In this document: positions 33,400 to 45,579 of the stretch, piece after piece | Layout: each line of letters starts with the position of its first letter | How positions within the stretch are numbered: position 1 is the first letter of the stretch | From: Shinisaurus crocodilurus | Lineage: Eukaryota > Chordata > Lepidosauria > Squamata > Shinisauridae | DNA: 64,000 nt | Reading direction: 5' to 3' | Assembly (NCBI GenBank): GCA_021292165.1 | Contig: CM037876.1 | Location: forward strand, 212,061,825-212,125,824 | Made by a program: the position numbers and the translations under genes | Notes under the pieces: generated by a model | What the model saw: only the letters and a program-made list of their open reading frames with translations | Told to the model about the DNA's origin: nothing | Database searches by the model: none

Positions 33400-33830
33400 C
33401 ACAATCATTAGAAGCTGTTTTAATTAAATGGCGGAAGGACTAATTAAGTGTAATTAGCAGTATCAAATACTGTATTGCACCCAATAAAAAGAAAAGTTGC
33501 AGTCCCCATTTCGCTGACCAGCCAGTGTGTGGGAATGTGGGCTGAAAGTACATGGAGAAAAAAAGCTGGTTCCTTTGCTGGGCTTCTGAGTCTCCAGCTA
33601 ATTGACTGTCTAATGAAGAAATACATTCCACATGCAAACGGAGTGCTATTTTGGGGCTCACAGCATTTCAGTCAAAAACAATCTAATCTTTTCAATGCAA
33701 ATTAAGAGTGTCTTAGCAGAACATCTTTACAGGCCTCTCCAGCAGCCCCTCCACTTTCCAACTTGCTATTTCTTCATCAATTCCTACTAATTAGCCAGCT
33801 ATCTAGTGAAAATGTGCAGGGTACATTGTT
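33400..33830. promoter_or_regulatory. candidate regulatory segment next to LMO1 exon 3
   Basis: This repeat-free stretch carries three TAATTA homeodomain-type cores within 36 bp (33421, 33441, 33451). Further TAAT cores follow near 33599 and 33785, and there is an exact ATGCAAAT octamer at 33695-33702. Motifs of this kind occur by chance in AT-rich DNA, so the call rests on clustering and on the absence of transposons. Confidence 0.3.
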
Positions 33831-34763
33831 GGGAGGATTGAACGTATGTGTGATCTCTGCAAGTCACATTCTACTTATGTTCCAAACTGAAGAGGAGTGA
33901 AGGTAGATGCTGTGGGTCAAGCATGAGCAGGGCAATCCACAATAACAGAGGGAGCAAAGTTGATACTACATCATACCTTTGTGTTTCAGGGACTTATTTT
34001 GGCATTTCCAATCTGGCACTAAAGCAGTGAACTAGGATCCCATTGAGATGGGCTCTTGGGGCCAAATCACTGCAGGTTTTATTTGGCCCTAAGAACTGAA
34101 TTGGCTCCCAGTTCAGTGATTTAGCTGTGAACTGTAAATGCAAGTCGACTATTACAGTGCAGAACAGGTCCTGTGAAAGCTTCCGTGTGGTTCAAAACCA
34201 GTTTATCCCCATCTTGATTTTATACAACATTATCCGGACAAACACTGAAGCATTCACAGAGCTATTCAGTGCATCATCATCCACTTTATTTGAAGTGTTT
34301 ACTTCAAGTAAACATTGTTCACAAGAAACTGGCCCAAATTATCCATATGAGAAGAGTCCAACCTGCCCATGGCTAAAACGTTAAGGATCTTAATTGGAAT
34401 CTGAATGTGGAAATGCATTTTGGCAAAAGGAAATTTGAAGTGAATAGCTTCCCTTCTACTCTCTTCTCTCCAAGCCAATGAAAACAGGCCTACCTCTACA
34501 TCAATTGGTTCCACATCACACACACCCTGGTCCCTGGAGATAGCTTTCATGTCCACATGGATGTTTTGCCAGTTTTGCTATCTGCCTGCACAGATACTGG
34601 CTGCTCTCACAGCATGACACTCAAAGAAGTATGATTTGCTCTTCTAGGCCCTCCTACAAGTCTTGAAGATCAATGCTCCATTACCAGCTCATGAAGAAAG
34701 TATCACAAGAGCTCTAATAAGAGGAAGGGATCTACTGAGAAGTATACACAACATGGGAAGTGC

Positions 34764-35330
34764 ACCATATCTCAATGGCAGAGCACATGCTTGGTATGCA
34801 GAAGGCTCTGTATTTCCAGGTAAAAGAATCTCAGGTAGCAGGGCTGGGAAAGACCTGTCTGAGATCTTGGAGCACAACTGTCAGTAAGAGTAGACAGTGC
34901 CAGCTCAAGGTTTTGGAGAGCCCTTGGGCTGCAAGATACCCTTGGTTGGTCCTCCCCCCTCAGTGAGTCTACCTTCTCACTGCCATTGTCACCAGCTGTT
35001 CCTCTTCTTCCTATTCCTCATCACTGCTACCACTTGCTTGCCTGCCAGGCAGAGAGCCACTAAGCAAGTAGGCAATGGCATCTACTGCTCCTCTTTCACA
35101 CCATCACCATCACTGGGTATGAGTGAAAAGAGCCTGAATAAGCAGGTTGCAGTGGTGAACAGGAGGAGTAAGTCCAGGAGGAGGGGTGTTGTCAGTAGGC
35201 CCTTTGCTAGGGTGTGGGCCCTTGGTAGGTGCCTGGCCAAACCAACCTTTGACACCACCCTGAGAGTAGACAATATTGGACTAGATGGACTAATGGTCAG
35301 ATTCAATATAAGGCAACTTCATATGTGGTC
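34764..35330 (+). mobile_element. tRNA-derived SINE split by a hAT insertion
   Basis: The head (34764-34894) contains TCTCAATGGCAGAGCACATG and GAGATCTTGGAGCACAACTG. The tail (35271-35330) contains CAATATTGGACTAGATGGAC. The interruption is the hAT element at 34895-35262. Confidence 0.82.
34895..35262 (+). mobile_element. non-autonomous hAT element, 368 bp
   Basis: It starts CAGTGCCAGCTCAAGG and ends CACCACCCTG. An exact 8-bp duplication, AGAGTAGA, flanks it (34887-34894 and 35263-35270), and the host SINE is continuous when the insert is set aside. There is no transposase. The copy at 30394-30762 is a relative. Confidence 0.92.
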
Positions 35331-35452
35331 AAATTATTTTCACCTTTATCTTTACAATACATATATGCAATTAATTACTTTATTGAGAAGACCATAGGTT
35401 GGAGCCAGGCTAAGTTATTTGAACTTAGTTCCCATTGAAATCAATGGGATCA

Positions 35453-35882
35453 ATGCACTACCAATCATTGGGAGTCCTGAACACATGGAAGCCTATGCAC
35501 AAGCAGGTGCTCATTGGTAGGCTTTGACAGTCCAGATATCCATGCATGCCAATGTAGGGAGTGGAGTGAGAAGCACAGCTCCTCTCCAAGCACTTGGAGA
35601 CTCCCTTAAAAAGTTAATGCATAGAGGGTGCTAACCTGTTGACTACAGTGCAGTTAAATCAATGGCCATGGGTCTGTGAACTGGCCTTAAAGAGCATCAT
35701 GATGATGAAGATGCTCTTCACTTCACTCAAAACCCCATATCTCCATAGCCATACAATCTCTCCACTGTGCAGGGTCCGTGTCAAGGGTAAGCATGGTCAG
35801 GCACTTGCCAAGAGCCCACACACCAGCAGGGGCCCACTGGCAAGAGACCCCTGGAGTTGCTCCTCCTCTTTACCACTGCAAC
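35453..35882 (-). repeat. inverted duplication, copy 2 (430 bp, in LMO1 intron 2)
   Basis: It is the reverse complement of 30650-31079, with equal length and no difference seen. Its right end breaks off in the middle of the hAT-like element that is complete in copy 1, so copy 2 looks like the derived one. Confidence 0.95.
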
Positions 35883-36192
35883 TTAGTCATGATGAACTTT
35901 TCACACTTTCAATGGGACCTAAGTGCAACAAGCCTACACTAGATCTAATCCAATATGTATTATGGCATTATTTTCAGAGCTGTTGGTGGGAAATGTTCTG
36001 CTGCTATGTACAGCACATGCCAACATCTCATGCTTGGCCATGGTGGGAACCAACACCTCTCTTTCAAACTTTGAAGAGGATGTTGCTAATCCATAGCCTG
36101 GGATCTTTACCTTCTGATAAGTTCTTTCTAGGTTGCTAAATCACAATCAAGGTGTTGGGGGAACAAAGTGTATTTGGATTGGGCATATAAGA

Positions 36193-36427
36193 TGCCAGTG
36201 AGGCGTAGTGGTGAGAGTGTTGGACTGGGACTCGGGAGATCCGGGTTCTAGTCCTCGCTCAGCCATGAAACACACTGGGTGACTTTGGGCCAGTCACTGA
36301 CTCTCAGCCTAACCTACCTCACAGGGTTGTTGTGAGGATAAAATGGAGAAGGATTATGTAAGCTGCTTGGGTTCCTTGCAAGAGGAAAAAAGGTGGGGTA
36401 TAAATATAAATAAATAAATAAATAAAT
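36193..36427 (+). mobile_element. Sauria SINE
   Basis: GCCAGTGAGGCGTAGTGGTG is followed by GGGAGATCCGGGTTCTAGTC (B box), GGGCCAGTCACTGACTCTCA, AGGGTTGTTGTGAGGATAAA and an AAATAAATAAATAAAT tail. It is the better preserved of the two copies. Confidence 0.94.
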
Positions 36428-37439
36428 ATCTAGTGTGTCCATATGTCCTACTTGACAGGATACAGTTCTCTATTTAATATGCTATCAGAGGACAGTTCTT
36501 TATTTGAAGGCGTCCAGTCCAAGTATGGTTTTAAAATGAAGAACCATAAGAAAGGAAAGCAAGGGCCTTGAAGTTGCCCATCAACGCTTAGCAGTTGGAC
36601 AGTAGACGGAGGAGGCACAAAGGTCACCTGATTGCAGTCTTCCCTACTATGGTGAGATATATTTCTATTTAAATTATAGTAATTATTTCTTACTTGCATC
36701 TACACATAGGGCAAAACCTTAGACTTCTGTTTGTGCAATGGCATTTCCCCTCCTCTCCTCCACCCTTGTTTCTATCATTGGGAAAATAAAATGGGACCTG
36801 ACTGGTGCAGAAAGCAAAGAGAGTATAAGACTGCAGTCTTAAACACTCATACCCGGAAATAAGCCCCATCATCAACATCAATTGAACTTTACAAGTAAAT
36901 ACATATTTAGAATTGGGTTGTAACTAAGATTCCTACTCATTCTTGTACTGTCATTTTCTCAAATGAAGCTGGAAAGAGAAGTGGGCATAGTGCAAAGCTC
37001 CACTTTTATATACTGGCCATAGCAGTTTGCAATACATTCCTTTGACTCAGACTTGATTAGTATGTTAACTTGGGTAGCATGATTACTGCTGAGGTCAAAA
37101 TAAAGAGCTTTTCCTGGCATGGTAGAAAATTGCTCAAAGTATGCAGTGCCACAAGTGGATTTTCATATGGATAGGGCCCCACACAGATGGACTTTGTAGA
37201 AGCTGCCATGCCTCCAGAACAACGCACGAAGCTGGGGAAAACAAATGTATATGCCGCAGTTGCAGCCACTGGCCTCTGTGAGAAGCAAATGATACCTTCT
37301 GTACAATATAATAACATTTTAAGTGGAATATACTGTGATCTAGAAGAGCATCACACCAAAGGGATCTTACATACATATATAGCAAATAGCAGCATGCTTT
37401 GGTAAGCAGAACACTGTCCTGTATTTGAAATACCACTAC

Positions 37440-37762
37440 ATAGGGTGAGACGGGGTCTTCTCAGTTTTGGCACCCAGACTGTGGAACTCCTTCCCCAGAA
37501 AGATTTGGCTGGCCCCCTGCCTTAGGAGCTTCAGACAAGTGGCCAAGAAATTTCACCTGGTGCTTGATTTGTCTCGAGTCTTCCTGTCCTGCTGGTTTAT
37601 CATGTCTTATCCCTCTATTTTTATCTCCTTGTTTGTTTGTTTTTAAATTACACTTTTAATTGTAATTGATGTTTGTCTGTTTTATAAGTAAGCCTCTTTG
37701 GGGGGCTTTGCTAGGCCAAAATGAAAGTTAAAAACATTTCTATAAATAAATAAATAAATAAT
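37440..37762 (+). mobile_element. L2-like LINE 3' end
   Basis: One frame encodes VFSVLAPRLWNSFPRKIWLA, the C-terminal LWNSxP motif of L2-group ORF2. A 3' UTR follows, with AAGTAAGCCTCTTTGGGG and an AAATAAATAAATAAAT tail. Confidence 0.75.
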
Positions 37763-37789
37763 TTAGTACTAGTGTTAATCTTGCCAAGC

Positions 37790-37950
37790 AAATTTGTAAT
37801 CTTAATTGCCTTTGCCCTCACAACAACCTGGGGTGGTGGACCATTCATATTCTCATTTTGTAGGTGGGGAGCTGAAGGTGAGACTTGTTTTAATGCCACA
37901 CAGGAAAGCTATGGCAGAGGTGGTACTTGAACAGATCTTGGTTCAGCTTT
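37790..37950 (-). mobile_element. MIR-like SINE remnant
   Basis: CTCACAACAACCTGGGGTGG and CTCATTTTGTAGGTGGGGAG are reverse complements of the MIR/CORE-SINE middle region. The remnant is old and degenerate. Confidence 0.5.
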
Positions 37951-38653
37951 TCATCTACTGTGACACATCCTTGGCTGCTTTGTGACTGAGCTCTGACTCT
38001 AGTTCACAGAGCCTCAAAAATCATGTTCCATCAGCTCCTGTGTACAATAGTTAAAATATGCATCAGAACCTTCTGATGACCTACTTCCACATGCTCTCAC
38101 CATGAGGTGAGTGAAAAAGTTACCACAAGGTCAGAGGAAAAATGTTGTCTAAATCCATCTTCTGTTTAAAAGCAGAGTTTCCTGAGCAGCCTGTTCTTCG
38201 GAGAACAGTGAGTTTATTTGAAGCCTTTCTCTCTATCCCAAAGTGAAGAGTATTTGTGTAAGACTTTGAAGATCCAGACCAGATTACAACTTTTTTCTTT
38301 GTCCACAGTTAAGTTACAGTCACCTTACAATCTCACCTGTATGTTACATAGAACAAAGCCAAAATGGGGGTGGCGGTTGCAAACACCCTTGCCTTCTGCA
38401 AAAGGGGAACCTCCATTTCGGTAGTCATTTAGGGGGCACACAAATGGGGCAAAAATGTCTGCCTTCTTTCAAGTAGCAAGGGTGCCTCTCACCACTTGCA
38501 AGCCCTTAAGACACTGGTTTGCGCTGCCATTCTGCTACAGCCTTTTTGAAGGAGGCAATCTTCATTGCGACCCACAACGTGGTACCCCCTCCTCAGGTGC
38601 CCAAACTCTTCCCAAGAGAAGGGGAGATACTATGCTAGAGGTTACATTGTGGA

Positions 38654-38695
38654 TTGCCTCCTTTAAAGCAGCAATAGCCACTTTAAAGGAGGCAA
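38654..38695. repeat. perfect hairpin, 15-bp arms
   Basis: TTGCCTCCTTTAAAG at 38654-38668 and its exact reverse complement at 38681-38695 flank a 12-nt loop. A related AAGGAGGCAATC lies near 38549, so this may be a degenerate foldback element. Confidence 0.85.
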
Positions 38696-38739
38696 CCGAC
38701 AGTGCAGTCCTTCCCTCTTTCGTAGTAAAAGTGCTTTGT

Positions 38740-39285
38740 CGAGAGAATGGGCATGATTTCTAAGTCAAGATGGAGGTTCTCTGGATATGTGGTTCACCAG
38801 GCCACGGTGCTGATAGTTGACCTTTACTGGACAGAGTTACACTTTCCTGGAAAAAAAAATCAGGTTCACAGCTTGTGGGAGCTTCTATATCCAGCTGTGC
38901 TGATGGTTGCACAAGTGGTGTCTTATAGCAGGGAGTGCTTCCCCGCAACTGTAGTTGGTGGTATGCCAAGTACATGCCCTCCTGGAAAAACAGTTCTGGC
39001 CATGATTATCCAAGTCTTGGTGGTACACACTGGGACTGGATTGCTGCAATATATTGTACAAGGGGGTGCCTTTTAAAACTGTTCAGAATCCTCAGATGGT
39101 TCAGAACGCAGAGTCCAGGTTGTTAACTAGGGTGTCTCACTATGGTGAACAGATCTCTCTAATGAAAGATCTTCACTGGCTTCCAGTCTGTTCCCAGAAA
39201 CAATTCAAAGTGCTGGCTGTGATCTGTAAAGACCAAAATGTCTGTGATTGGTGTATCTGAAAGACCTGTGTCTGAAGTCCTTCTT
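38740..39285 (+). mobile_element. L2-like LINE ORF2 remnant
   Basis: A frame near 39150 encodes MKDLHWLPVCSQKQFKVLAV, the LHWLPV motif of L2/CR1-group reverse transcriptases. The upstream part contains matching but frame-shifted RT segments. It is inactive. Confidence 0.65.
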
Positions 39286-39753
39286 GAGAAGGCACCACCT
39301 CCAGAGGCGAGAGAGTAGTGTGGTGATGCCACAGAAGTAGTGCCGTCATCATTATTACCTTTTAGATGCCAGACATACAGAGCAATCCTATGCATGTTTA
39401 CTCACTAATCAGTCTGTGTCCCACAGGGTTTATTCTTTAGTAAGACAGAATCTAAGGGGGGGGGGGCATAGGATTCTTCAGATTCCCAGACCATTGGTTG
39501 GAAAAGAGCTACAACCTTGGAGCTGGGGATCCGCGCTCAGATCCCCCTGGCAACTGGTGTGGAAAGAACTGTGCTGGCTGCTTCTCCAAGGTTATAAGAG
39601 AGACCTCGGAGAAGGGGTAAAGGGAGCTTTCCAGGGTGTGTGGAGGGGAGGAGACTGGGGCACCACAATACGAGGTATCCTGGAGGCACTCCAGCTTCCT
39701 TCCCTCCCCAACCGAAGCGCCGCCACTGGTCGGCCAATATCAGCTGTCTAGCT

Positions 39754-39869
39754 CAGTGTTCTCCAACCTTGGGTCCCCAGATGTTTTTGGCCTACAACTC
39801 CCAGCAGGCCAGCAGGCCCCAGCCAGCGTAGGCCAAAAACATCTGGGGACCCAAGGTTGGAGAACACTG
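39754..39869. mobile_element. hAT foldback MITE, 116 bp
   Basis: It begins CAGTGTTCTCCAACC and ends GGTTGGAGAACACTG. An exact 8-bp duplication, GTCTAGCT, flanks it (39746-39753 and 39870-39877). Compared with the 28484 copy, the palindrome centre is altered by a short GGCCAGCA duplication and a deletion in the right arm. Confidence 0.95.
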
Positions 39870-40001
39870 GTCTAGCTGACTTACAGGGCGGGAGGAGCAC
39901 AGAGGTGAAGACTGCCTCCGCATTCCTCCCGCTCTGCATAGGATGCCCGTAATCCACTGAGTTTGGAGGCTTACGGATTTGTGCCCTGAGTGTATTTAGG
40001 A

Positions 40002-41016
40002 CAGTGATGGCAAACCTTTTTGAGCCCAAGTGCCCAAACTGCAACACAAAACCAACTTATTTATTTCAAAGTGCCAACACTGCAATTAAACCTGAATACC
40101 GAGGTTTTAGTTTTAGAAAAACAACTCATACAGTTGTCCGAACTAATTAACATCTTTTGTCTTAAAAGAAAAACACAATAACAGAGCTTTCAATGATACA
40201 AACAGTTTTTTGTTGGAAAAAAAATCAACTCAAAAAATTATTATAGTACTACATTGTACACATAGCCTGAAGGGAATTTATACAAACTTTTAAAATAAGT
40301 AGGCACATGTCTTTTTGGATAAGGGATTCTCAACTTGTAATATGATTATATGCCAGACTGAAATTGTATGGGGCAAGCTTTACCACGGGTCCTTTCCCTG
40401 CTTCTACAGGTGTCGGATTAGTAAAAGTAAAAGTCAACCTGTACTAGGATGAGCAAGATAAACAAGAAAACTAAACGTGCTTAACACATTTTAAACACTT
40501 TATGTCTTGGACTGCAAACACTGCATTAGGTAAAAGTTTGCACTGGGCATGCTTTTGCACAATTAATGTGATTTTTGCTATTGCATGCATGCTGATCATT
40601 TGTCAAACCTTGGCTCATACTCCGTTAGTTTGAGAGCAACACATGCAGCACTCGGGTCAACTGTTAGGGCTTTACATCCAAGCCATGCTCTGTGTTCTAC
40701 TGACAAACAATACCTCTGTGTTGTCTGGGTTTAGCCTCAGTTTGTCCACCCTCACCCAGCCCATTATTGAACACTTTAGATATTTTTGCATCATTCTCCA
40801 AAATCTTTTAAATGTGATAACAATGTAGAAAAGAATTCTGTAACAGGAATTCTAGAATAAAATCATTCTGTTCCACACTGTGAGAAAGAACAAAATCATT
40901 AGTGTTTTGCCGAAGGGGACAGTCTTTTCGCGATCTGGTGACCAATGGCGCGAGTGCCCACATAGAGGTCTCTGCATGCCAGCTGTGGCACCCGTGCCAT
41001 AGGTTCGCCATCACTG
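40002..41016 (-). mobile_element. non-autonomous hAT (Charlie-like) element, 1015 bp
   Basis: Termini CAGTGATGGCAAACCT and AGGTTCGCCATCACTG are inverted with one mismatch. An exact 8-bp duplication, ATTTAGGA, flanks it (39994-40001 and 41017-41024). Near the ends are GTGCCCAAACTGCAACAC and GAGTGCCCACATAGAGG. No transposase frame remains. Orientation is arbitrary. Confidence 0.95.
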
Positions 41017-43484
41017 ATTTAGGATTACAGCCCAAGTCAATTGATATTAACAGCCGAAACAGTCTTTACTGGTATTTTAATGACCTTCTAATGATTTTTA
41101 AACTTATTTTTGTTTTACATTGTTTTAACTCAAATGATTAGCTAACTTGAAGGCTACTGTAGTGGGAAAAGATGATTGACATTGTTAAAACAAATAGACA
41201 CCGTTAAAACAAATACATTTTGCAGCAAAAGGCATTTCCGCCCCCTGGGGAAGCACTGCTTCTTTGGGGAAAATTTCCCATCTACCCCAAACACTATCCC
41301 AAAACCATAAAAAAATGAAACTGACAAAAATTTGCAGAGTCCTAACCTCACATGTATTTGTACAAACTATGGACTCAAGGGTCCAGTTTGTGACTTTTGC
41401 CCAAAACCTTTTACCTCCCAATTACTAGTGACTGGTACGGTAATCTCTTTATAAGTTTTATTACTATAGCTGGCATAAAATCATCCTTCGGACAATCTCA
41501 CATTGCCTTATTTTGATTAGGCTTGTCCTTTTGAAAATATCCTCACTTCCACTATCTCTGCAATGGAACTATACTTCTCTGTCTGACAGGGGAAACAATT
41601 TTTGCATGATAAAAACTGGGATATCCTACAGTATTATGAAAATGGGGAGGGAGCACACAATAAGTAAATATGCTAGATGCAAATTTATATTTCTCTATGC
41701 AGTTAATTTTGCTTGAGAAAATACAAAACATTTTGCCAGTGGATACAGCTCTCTTAAACTGCATAAAAAGGAGGTTGTCAGCAGACTGTTGCTATATTTA
41801 TATTAATCTTGGTTACTGTTTCAAATGACAAACCTGACAAGTGGCTTTCTTTTTTAAAATCAGAATGTTACCCCTCTGATCTTTAAAATATTCACATCAG
41901 TTACCATTAAAAAAAATATGCTGCCCTATATCCAAATGGGGAAATTAGAAGCAAGCTAATCCTAGATTTGTTCAGAGTGCAATGCCACTCCATGTGCGAA
42001 CATTAAAAAAAAATCCATTATTCATTAGCATCACAGTTGTGTGGAGCTCAATCTAGATTAAACAAAATAAAGGGGCCCCAGACAGCACCATCTGCATTGT
42101 TAAACAGGCACTTTTCGTCACCCTTTGAATTAGAGGCTTCTCTAAATGAAAAAGATGGGAAGTTTGGACAGATGTTCACTTAACTATTTAAACAGTCAGC
42201 TTAAGGAACATGAAAAATGTATTTGGTACTGGATTCACCTGCCTCCTTCCAGGGTCTTTGGGGGTAAGACAGTGTTAAACAGCTTTGAATGTTTGCATAA
42301 GATTTAAGGCTTATGTTCTGTCCAGCTGAAATCATGTTGCTTTTTAATGTCTGTAACAAATATAGCTCCCAGCTAGTCTGTGTGTTAATCTTGTTCTCTG
42401 CCTCGAACATTCCTTCCTACTCTTCCATATACGAACATTTCTCACTCACTCTAGCACTACCAAGTTCGAATCGTCTTGACAGGGAAAGGCACAGAACGGT
42501 CCAGTTGACTGCATTCAATGCTGTAGATAAATGTTCAAAGAGCAGTTGGGTAATGCAAGTGGGGCTGTCAACAATGACCCCGGTCACTAATGGACAGAAG
42601 CTGTATATGACTGCTGTGCTGTGCATTCTAGAACAAGCCCTCTAGGTTGTGTTCCCACACACTTGCTCCTGACAGCCCCCCTGCCCCACAAATGATGTAT
42701 GGGCAATAGGCTCAGGACAGAAAACAAGAAGTGCCTTTTTAATGCATTGGCTTGGATACTAAGATGAGTTAACTTAAGGAAGTTCGTGGAAAGATAGATT
42801 CCCATCCCTTCTTTCCTCTCTGCACCCTCCAAAAAGCCTTTCTGGATGGTTGGGAGGCCCCCCTGACCAATGTGGGAGGGTTTGTGGGGAGCTGTTGGAG
42901 GGAGGAGGGCATGGGAACATTTCTTTCTATGAACGTCCTAAAGTTAACCTACGTTGGCATCCAAGCTATTATGTATTTATCCTACAAGATGAAGTGAGGT
43001 GATGACCACCAGCTTAGTCTAGGGATGCTTGAGGAATTTGACCTTTGCGAATTCTGATGCCAACTGAACATGCTGGGCCAATGTGGGGATCAGAATGAAA
43101 TTCTCCTTTGGATCTCACACTTCTCCAAACTTTGCTATGCAGTTTTTGGCTCAAAAGATGTACCAAAACACATTGGAAAATGTGTATCTTAGAATAAAAT
43201 ACATTTAAAAATGAAAACATTTATTCAGTATAGAATTATAAATGTGTATTTTGTGTGAAAAGTATCTATTTAAATACATATTTATATACAATCTTTTGTG
43301 TGGATTTTTAAAAAACCTGAACATTAATATGGAAACAGGATAGAACAGACTTATGAATCAACACAAGCAAAATTGAAATGGACTGGAAATAGTTCAGATC
43401 CATCCATTCTTACTTGGGTCTATCAATCGCCATTCGCCATGATGGCTAAATGCAACTACCTTATTTTCTAGAAGATTGCCATAT

Positions 43485-43575
43485 ACCAACCTTCCCAAAC
43501 CTGGCCCCCGTGTTGTCTGAGGATGCTGGAAGTTGTAGTCCAACACATCCGGAGGTACCAGGCTGGAGGAGGCTG
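43485..43575. repeat. foldback MITE copy (degenerate)
   Basis: CCTTCCCAAACCTGGCCCCC on the left faces GGTACCAGGCTGGAGG on the right. The middle holds GCTGGAAGTTGTAGTCCAAC, typical of the family. Confidence 0.5.
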
Positions 43576-43829
43576 CCATATAGTCACAGCTTTGTAATGA
43601 CAGACAGTTCATCAAGCTCTGTTCCAAAGTGAATTAGGAGGACATGTCCCATGATTTCTACAGCCCTGAAGACAAGGTATATTTCCCACCAATAAATGTG
43701 TTTTCTTTTGATAACATGACCAGCTGAATTCCTTCCCTGGAGGATCTACAATGGGATATTGGAGGTGGCTGAGAAGGAGCGGTGTTAGGACTTCTTTCAG
43801 CAATAAAAATCCTCATGGCTTGAAATTAC

Positions 43830-43872
43830 AAAGAAAGAAAGAAAGAAAGAAAGGAGGAAAGAAAGAAGAAGC
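43830..43872. repeat. (GAAA)n microsatellite
   Basis: Six GAAA units are followed by purine-rich degenerate sequence. A G-run lies near 43881. Confidence 0.9.
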
Positions 43873-45579
43873 AAAACAAAGGGGGGGGGGTGAATCCTCT
43901 GTCCCTGTGACCCGTCTTTCACAGGAAATGCAATCTTGTAGCTCCTACCAACAAAAGGCTCAGACATATTAGTGCAGTATATCATGAGATCCTCAATACT
44001 TAGCAAGCGTGATCCCAACAGGAAGGAATGAGTCAGAGACAAGGGAGGCTTTTATCTGCCTTTTTGAAAACTTTTTGTAAAATAGAAGTTGGCAAGCAGC
44101 ACATTTTTAAGTACAGATTTATTTTCCCTTATGTAACAGGAGGGCCTAGCCAGCTTGTAAATAAGCTTAGGCTATGCAGATTTAAAATTTAACACAATTA
44201 AACTTTTACCCTGTGGTAGTAATTATGCTTAATGGCTCTTACCCTGAACTTAACCATGTCTATTGTCGTCAGCCAATCTGAAAGCAGGAGTTTAGCCAAG
44301 GACAATTTTCTGTAGTTTATAGGCACACTAAAATCCTGCAAGACTAGAATCTCATTGGCTGTTGATGTCATTGTGTATAGTAAAAATTAAAGCTAATTGG
44401 CATAGAGAGGACTGACAGTGCATACGAATGAATTGATGGGAGAAAATGGATTAAAAGGAAGCACACTTCGTGGCGTGTGACTGGTGACGGGTGCGTTTTA
44501 TTTAAAGGCCTCTTTGTTTATAATTTAACAGCCATCTTTTGTATGGCACTGTGCACCTTGAAGGCCTGTAGGTAGTTTCCAAATCAATGGCAGGTATGAA
44601 CATCTGCCCAAGATTTGGTACTTTGTCTAAAATGATGGCACAGCGAGGTACGTCCGATGACAAACATGGCAAGCAGGCAGGCTTCTCAAAGTAATAGTAA
44701 TTTATTCTTTAGGAAAACACATGAGATTTCTGCTCCTTCGTTCCAATTCACGTTCTTAACGGGGATGAACTAGCTTTCAAACTCTTTTGCTCACTCCCCT
44801 TCCTCTATTAGAACTGGAACATTCATTACGGGTTCCCACATGGTATGTGGGAAACCTGTACTTCCCACATACCACAGACTTCCTTGTGGCAAATAAGGAT
44901 GTGCTCCAGCCATAATGAGCAAGAGTGCTCAACACAATGTGAATAGCTGCCATCAAATTGGGAGCCTCCATGCGAGTTTTTTTTCCCCTTCGAGTAAGCT
45001 CTGCTCGTTATCACTCAGCATACTTAATGATTTTTGCGAGATTAGAAAGGTGTTCTAAGCACATCTACATTACAAACTTGAGCAAGAGCTGTTGTTCTCA
45101 AATTAGCATTTCTCTTAAACAGGTTTTACCACCTGCTGTGACAGGCTTTTGCATTTCAATCACTGTTGCTACATTTCTTTGTGTGAGAACTTCTTGCTGA
45201 AGGACATGGGGAGCTAGCTAGGGTTTATAATATTTAGAGTTAGAAGGGAGCTATCTCTCCAAAAGATCCTTCTGATTCGCAGCTCAATTGTGTATTGTGT
45301 GTCAGGTCTGTGAAGGGGGAGAAGGAAAATCGAACTAGATCGAATGATACTTGGGCAGCCGCTGCAAGGATCTCTCACACCTCTACCGGACTCCTTCCAG
45401 TGACTGCTAGGAATTCAGAGCAGGCCCATGGAAACTGACACAATGATCCCCTACAAACAGGGCAGGGATAATTCATCACCAGGGAGGCCATTTTCAGCAG
45501 CATCCCAAGGTAATCTAATGACATGCTTCAGTTTTTATTCAGGCTTCTTCCCTCTCCTCTAAATGCCTACCTGAGAATC

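Noticed and set aside
30507..36139. Pair of similar proteins in two frames (80 identical residues)
   Set aside because: The similarity is due to the 430-bp inverted DNA duplication. Neither frame has coding features, and the identity reflects DNA identity.
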